DNA of 64,000 nucleotides from Ceratothoa steindachneri (Eukaryota; Arthropoda; Malacostraca; Isopoda; Cymothoidae), in the NCBI GenBank assembly GCA_963969495.1, contig OZ018321.1:124262521-124326520 (forward strand), written 5' to 3'. The position numbers and the translations under genes are program-made. Shown one piece after another: positions 58,495 to 64,000 of the stretch (positions are counted from its first letter, which is position 1; each line of letters begins with the position of its first letter). The notes under the pieces were generated by a model. The model did not search any database and had not been told where the DNA came from. It saw only the letters and a list, made by a program, of their open reading frames with translations.

Positions 58495-61400
58495 TCATTT
58501 TGAGTTGTACCACTCACTAAATACACATAGATAGGATAGGTTGGGAAATTAAATGAACGAGGTTAAATCAACGTGGATTTCAATTATTATAATCAAAATT
58601 ATTGGAGAGAGAGAGAGAAAAAAAGAGAGTAAGACACTCCCGACTTTACATTTCCTGCAGGAAATCATTATTTATTTTTCTAATCTGTCTGAATTGAATG
58701 AATATAAATGTGAAAATTTTACAAACTATTTTTAAAATTTTAATCAACCTAACGAAAGACAAGCAGTAAACGTTTTATTTTATTCTAATCCATTTCCATT
58801 GAATATTTAGCTACCCATATCATTTTTACCGATAAAAAACTATAACATACATCCCAAGAATCTTCAAAGGAATCACATCACCCAGTAACCAAGACACAAT
58901 TAAGTACTAAAGATTCCACAGATACAAAACTGAATCTGTAATCCACTTCCTTGGTCCATATCACCTGCACAACGCCATTCTACGCGACATACACTCAGTA
59001 GAAGTATCCAAACGACGTTACACATAGATTGCTCAAGCAATAAATGAGAGATGCCTATTTGTGATATCCTTGCCACCAGAAATCAGATACAGTTCAACAC
59101 ATATTCAAAACACTGCCCGATACAATTATATCTATGACAATACCTGAAAATACACAAAGTGCTAGACTAGGAGATAGCCATGGAAGGAACCATCTCAGTC
59201 ATTGTCCCGCCCGAATTCGAGCGAGGCTCGCCGACCCATTCGTTAACACAAGTAGATTTCTTATTCTCATTAGAGAGAGTAATAAGTGACATACAAAAAC
59301 TAAAGTGAATAGTAAGGGTGTTCTATTCCACAGTAATGGAAATAAATGTCACTTTCATAAAAGAATCGTTAAAACCTAAACTCCCCAATTTTCCGAGCCA
59401 ACATTTGAGAGTGATTCACCACCACTGCGGCGCAAGAATAAAGAAACTTTCTCATTTTCTTCCTAAAGCCCAATTAGGGAGACTCCGTTAAACTTCTTGA
59501 GATAAAGTAAGCCCGAAATTTCTTTAAACGTCATTTGTGAGTGGCGTTCCCTCATATTAGAAAGAAAATGGAGATCTTGAGTCTAAAGACTCGCTTGGAC
59601 CAACTGGCAACAGATGCCGCCCGTTCAGTTAAAAGTAGCATCCAAGCAAGAGTAGCTTCTGTCACAAAGGGCGCATTTCTTCATCTATTTAAAATAATGT
59701 AAGCAACCATAAAATTGCTCATGAAAGAGGTTGCAACTTTCTCACATATGATCTATAATGTTTCAAAACGATGAGCCATTTCTATCGAATGCTGGTATCA
59801 TAATAAATATGCATACCAGGCACACCATTGTATGTCAGGAAATATTCAGTTGACTCAGACATGAAGAAAACGCCCTTTTTACTGGTTAACACTTTATCTG
59901 CGAATTACCTAATTTCCCTCACCCCACTAAACTGGAGAATTCTTCTCCAAAGTGCTACTAGCTTACCCATTAGGAGTTTGGCTGAAAAAACTGAGCAAAT
60001 TGCTAGGATTGCGAAGGAAATTCTAATTCAAATTCCATATTTTTTATTGGAAACGTGAGAATGATTCAAAAGTTCCTAATGTTCCTTATCTTAGTTGCAT
60101 CAAATATTTATTACTGATCGACCTCCGGTTGCGTATAGCAAACGCTACACGCAACTCGAGAACTAGTTCTAAATTTATTGAAGGAGGACAGGAATTCGCC
60201 CAAGTAAGTTTGCTCATGCAGGATCGATACATTTATCAAAATATATGATAGAAATTACTGTGCCATTTGCGATTACCGATTATTCAACTCCATCAGGTTG
60301 AAGAACTTCTACCCATTACCTTAATTATCGGACATCAACTCCAACATGCACCCTTATTTTAAAACTCGTGATAAAGAATGCGTTCTTTCTGTTTCATATG
60401 GAAGAAACATAAATTAATCTGAGCACTGTGATCACTTGCCTTGAATTATTTGAAAGACTCGTCCTCCGTAAGGAATATGAAACAGTTCGCAATAATTTCA
60501 TCAGCACATATACCATGTCTTTAGTGATTTAGGATTCGACTTTGCCTATGTAAAAGACCTACTGATTGCAAGGAAGAAAGAAAAGCACATTTAAAATAAG
60601 AACAACTCTTTACAAAATCAAGTTTATGCAGATTCCAAATAAATCTTGCAAATTATCAATTTGAACAAGTTTTAATTAGTTTGGGATATATAAGGTAAAC
60701 TGACATGGTATATATCTAGACAATAATAAAATTTCTTCACTTAAGGGATATTCGAGACGTACACTCCTTTACAAGTTGTCAAAATTACTTGGGTTCGTCA
60801 ATTTTATATGAAAGTGTTCCCCAAATGAAGGTAGCGCTCTCTGTTGTCTAACCAGATGCCTCATAAATGGCACATAGGTCGTCCAAATTATCTATTCCAT
60901 TGGAGCGACAAGGCATTTTTCGCCTTCATTTCTCTAAAAAAAATGTCATTGAAGCCACTCTTTGGTTACATCCGAAAAGAGGATACACCCTCGATATAAT
61001 TACCAATCTTTAAGGTGTTGGGAAGGATGATGTCTTGCAATAATTATAAATGAGATAATGGGTTTCATTCAACACCCAAAGTTACAACTCAATATCAGAA
61101 TCTTTTACAAAGTTAGGACCACATTAATTCCCTCGATCTTGCTCCCTAAAATGATATACTACACACAGCAATAATTATACGTCAATTTCCTTCATAATTA
61201 TCAGTCCTCCACAAATTAAATTTAGATTCGAAAACATTATATTCAGTAATTAATTAAGGAAAACGAAGCAGGAGCCGTAGACTCTCTGCAAAAGTTGCCA
61301 AAATTGTCGAAAACAAACCATTATAGACAAGGTGCTTACTTAAGCGTATAAATCTTACAAAAATAAAGAGTGTAGCTACCCAACTACGTGAAATACACCA

Positions 61401-61856
61401 ATATTTCGCTAAGCAAGGCTGAAGAGAAAGCTAATATATAAAAGAATTTATATAAATATAATGAATACTGAAGAAAAACAAAAGAAATTATCAAATTTCT
61501 TTCACATGTTCGTTTTATGAGTTATTTTTCAAAGTTTTTTTTTTGTAACTGGCAGATATAAACGAAAAAAAAAGTAAACCAAATAATTAAATGCATAATA
61601 GTGCTTTATATATCTGAATGCATATATCTGCAATTAAAAATTAATTTTTTAATTGCATATCTATCAGAAATAATAGTTATCTGATTTATATTTGTACAAT
61701 TTACACACATTCTCTCTCACGAGGATATTTTGGTACAGATATTACCTGTCCTTACCATTGTGTACATGTTTTTAATCCTCCTTTTCTGATAATTTATTCA
61801 TAGCCAACTCTGTTTTATATTGTTTCCTTGTACGTAGGCGGGGCATCGCTTGGTTT

Positions 61857-61860
<4 letters not shown>
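58495..61860. other. AT-rich sequence without recognised genes
   Basis: Frames are short. A less AT-rich stretch around 59200-59700 gives a plausible peptide (MEILSLKTRLDQLATDAARS at about 59570) without a recognised family. Nothing else supported. Confidence 0.5.

Positions 61861-61898
<38 letters not shown>
61861..61898. repeat. (TA)n microsatellite
   Basis: Perfect TA tract of 38 bases. Directly beside it, on the minus strand, an open frame (61815-62096) runs through the tract and gives poly Tyr-Ile. The part above the tract (LDKELNKVQKYSEPPF) may be repeat-derived, but no family is claimed. Confidence 0.95.
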
Positions 61899-61902
<4 letters not shown>

Positions 61903-62639
61903 AACTCACAAAGTATCACGTGAGGGTAGAAAATAAATGCAATATCCTGCAGGATAAAATGAAATGGTGGTTCCGAGTACTTTTGAACTTTATTAAGTTC
62001 CTTATCAAGGATAAATACAAGAAATAATATTATATTAGAGGTATATATACGAAAGAAAAGTATAAAAGACCGCCTCAAAAAACAACAAATCACCAATGAG
62101 GAAGACGGAAGGAGGAAGGTAAAGATTCAAATTAAGAATTACAAGAAGCAGGTAATAAGGTCAAACTGAGAAGATGAAAGGGTAACAGATTAAAAGAAAT
62201 AGAGATAGCCTAACGAGAGAAATTATAAGAAACGAGGAGCGAAAGAGTGGGAAAAATACAGTGTACATAACAGAGCAGTGATATAAAAAAAAACAACAAA
62301 AAAAACATCAACAACAGCAAAATGGGTCCACATAACTAAAGATTGTATATAGAACTAAAGACAAAAGTCAGAACTAGTTTCTTTAAGTATTGGTTTTTTA
62401 ATTATAGCATCTATTTTATATAAGCCCGGGGAAAGGTTAAAATTATCACATTAGCTTATAAAAGCACATTCAATGATATTCCTTTTTATAAACCCGTGGT
62501 CGGAAGGGATCCTGAAAATTATCTCAAACCTCAGTGCAAGACTAGCTGCCAGAAGCTCCCAACTCCAGCAGTGCCACAACCCCAGCCCCCTGCGTGCAAA
62601 AGCACGCACGGAGAAACAATCAATGCAAACTCACTAAAA
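61899..62639. other. A-rich sequence, possibly repeat-derived, no recognised gene
   Basis: Purine-rich on the plus strand with A-runs around 62280-62330. The right part (62500-62639) may be the leader of LINE copy D. No coding feature was recognised. Confidence 0.4.
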
Positions 62640-62727
62640 CAAAAAGACAAACGTACACACACTCACACAGGTTGACAATGAGGCTACGGAGACTGAGACT
62701 GCGAGAGCCGAGGGAGGGGAAGCCCGT

Positions 62728-63102
62728 TTGCCCCACTCACGAAAAAACTCACAGCCCCAGAGACGCCTGAGATCATCCTCTTCTTGCAAGAGGGAATCTA
62801 GGCACGCATACCATTCAAGAAAAATTAACTTGAAGGAATTCGCTGCCGAAAGGTCCCCTTTTCCTAAGGAGATGGATGCCCTTGATGTATCGGAAGGTGC
62901 TATAGCCGGAAGATACAAATGGGAATTTACCTCGGACGACTACAGTGAAAAGCAAGTCGAGGAGGCTTTACTCCAAGGCTTGGTCAAACTGACACCGGAT
63001 ACCTTTGTCACCCTTACTGATGGCGAATACAGAAATAAACGAACAGGTAAAACTATCACGCCACCTAACACTCCACACGGACCTAAGCTCGTAAGAGAAT
63101 AA
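62728..63102 (+). CDS. Probable C-terminal part of ORF1, LINE copy D
   Basis: Open frame of 124 codons ending 37 bases before the endonuclease frame, the position of ORF1's end. It has a basic Ser/Arg-rich start (RRLRSSSSCKRESRHAYHSR), an acidic middle (MDALDVSEGAIAGRYKWEFT) and ends NKRTGKTITPPNTPHGPKLV. No CCHC knuckle is seen. The ATG at 62728 may not be the true start because frames upstream (for example the short frame from 62678) could belong to the same protein after a frameshift. Role by position: gag-like RNA-binding protein. Confidence 0.5.
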   Translation: MPHSRKNSQPQRRLRSSSSCKRESRHAYHSRKINLKEFAAERSPFPKEMDALDVSEGAIAGRYKWEFTSDDYSEKQVEEALLQGLVKLTPDTFVTLTDGEYRNKRTGKTITPPNTPHGPKLVRE

Positions 63103-63139
63103 GTCCTAAAAACATCATATGACACTCGAAAACCCTTAA

Positions 63140-64000
63140 GTGAACTATACAATGACGACTCTAAAAATATTACACTTAAACTCTGACGGATGGACAAATA
63201 AACAGACAGTATACGGAAATGTATTGAGACAATGCGACCCAGACGTTATATTTATCCCCGAACATGGAATAAATGACACAAACACACTAAAAATTTTCCC
63301 TTACGAAATCTTAACCAAAAATCACAGCGGAGAACGTTTTGGCGGATGTGCTATAGCTGTGAAAAGAGGTCTTGAATTTAAATCAATAAGTGGAATCGAC
63401 GAATCTTACCTCGCTGTGGAGGTCCTGGCAACAGGGTACCAACCCCCAAAGAGAGGGTATTTGCCCCTTCCCAACTTCTTGCAGTTATGTAGTCACGGCA
63501 GAACTGTTCTTTTTGCCGGTGACCTCAATGCAAGAAGTGCAAAAAGCTCTCGACCGACCCAGCAGGCAGGAATCTCGAGACACTTATCGATAGACATGAT
63601 ATGACTAGAATTGTACCAGACTTCCACACATTCATCACACACAGATCAGCCACCAAACCAGATATTGTACTAACCAGCAATATGTTCCCATACAATTACT
63701 TCATTGAGCCGGGCTTCCCTATTCCCAGCGACCACCAGGCTATCCTTATTAAAGTTTCAACCTCCCCCATTCAAATCCATATCCTAGAGCAAAAGAGCTA
63801 CGCTCGAGCCAACTGGAATAAGTATAAACAACTCCTTGAAAGTTATAACCCAGAACCCTTAATTAATGCCACCCTAGAAGAAATTGACGAGGAGTTGGAT
63901 AAAATTAATGAAAATTTATTAAAAGCCGACAAGAAAGCCGTCCCCCGAGTTAAGTATAAAACTATTCCTGCCCCCTCATGGACCCCTAGAATGAAATCCC
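63140..64000 (+). pseudogene. LINE endonuclease (EEP) and start of ORF2, one-base frameshift
   Basis: The frame from 63140 (or the ATG at 63152, MTTLKILHLNSDGWTNKQ) carries the EEP endonuclease: the Asn box in HLNSDGW, the Glu in FIPEHG, GGCAIAVKRGLEFKSI, and the catalytic AGDLNARS. At about 63570 one base is missing. The reading continues in another frame with LETLIDRHDMTRIVPDFHTF, DIVLTSNMFPYNYFIEPGF and the SDH box IPSDHQAILIKVS, so all catalytic boxes are present in the DNA. After this the frame stays open through a helical linker (INATLEEIDEELDKINENLL) to the window edge, where RT should follow. The nuclease makes the target nick that primes cDNA synthesis. Confidence 0.82.

Larger units (their letters stand above)
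62640..64000 (+). mobile_element. Jockey-superfamily LINE, copy D (continues beyond the window)
   Basis: Plus-strand LINE whose first part lies in the window: a probable ORF1 end (62728-63102), an endonuclease (63140-63765) and the linker toward RT (63766-64000), open to the last base. It shares blocks with copy C (ESYLAVEV / ESYLAIKF, the SPIQI / SPIQV segment after the SDH box, and the YKT-P-PW linker). It is the least decayed element here, with only one frame disruption seen, so it is probably the youngest LINE in the window. Confidence 0.8.

Noticed and set aside
61815..62096. Minus-strand frame with a peptide LDKELNKVQKYSEPPF
   Set aside because: The frame depends on the (TA)n tract. 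The peptide looked vaguely like sequence next to retroelement ends, but no domain supports a call.

Overview
This 64 kb window looks like intergenic or repeat-rich DNA from an AT-rich animal genome, most likely an arthropod and possibly a crustacean. That placement rests on the kinds of mobile elements present: Jockey- and CR1-type LINEs, a Penelope-like element, an irritans-type mariner, piggyBac, hAT, and two transposase-like families I recall from arthropod genomes. Long (TA)n microsatellites fit the same picture. I found no gene that I can assign to the host. Every open frame with recognisable content belongs to a mobile element, and almost all are broken by frameshifts, stops or deletions.

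Layout. At 1-2970 (+) is a Jockey-superfamily LINE, copy A, with ORF1 and reverse transcriptase but no endonuclease. A sister copy B lies inverted at 49190-52370 (-) and shares the 5' leader, ORF1, C-terminus and long 3' UTR. Three dispersed copies of a roughly 1.2 kb repeat family lie in the same orientation at 5.9-7.15, 14.94-16.15 and 33.64-34.77 kb; the first carries a 150-bp module four times. A hAT (ZBED/SCAND3-like) relic is at 10.64-12.04 kb and the 5' end of a piggyBac-type element at 13.08-13.78 kb. LINE ORF1, RT and EN fragments on the minus strand lie at 21.5-21.9, 30.9-31.5, 35.1-37.6 and 38.2-38.8 kb. Two unusual transposase-like relics lie at 26.63-28.03 kb (-) and 38.99-40.82 kb (+). 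At 41.49-42.46 kb is a compound array: a (TA)n tract, a 245-bp unit in inverted-direct-direct order, another (TA)n tract and a small fold-back element.

Nested insertions stand out in the last third. A CR1-type LINE (44.58-46.03 kb) interrupts a Jockey-type LINE (43.7-49.0 kb). A complete mariner with TA target duplication (53120-54412) splits a Penelope-like element exactly between its RT (YVDD) and its GIY-YIG-like endonuclease. Next to it is a full-length but decayed piggyBac element (56182-58490) with matching terminal inverted repeats and a TTAA-type target. The window ends inside the least decayed LINE (copy D, 62.64-64.0 kb, +), whose endonuclease motifs are all present and which has a single-base frameshift.

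The elements do not act together as a pathway. The window records successive insertions, in which nesting order gives relative ages: Jockey C before CR1, and Penelope before mariner. All family assignments come from reading conserved motifs by eye; no database search was possible.
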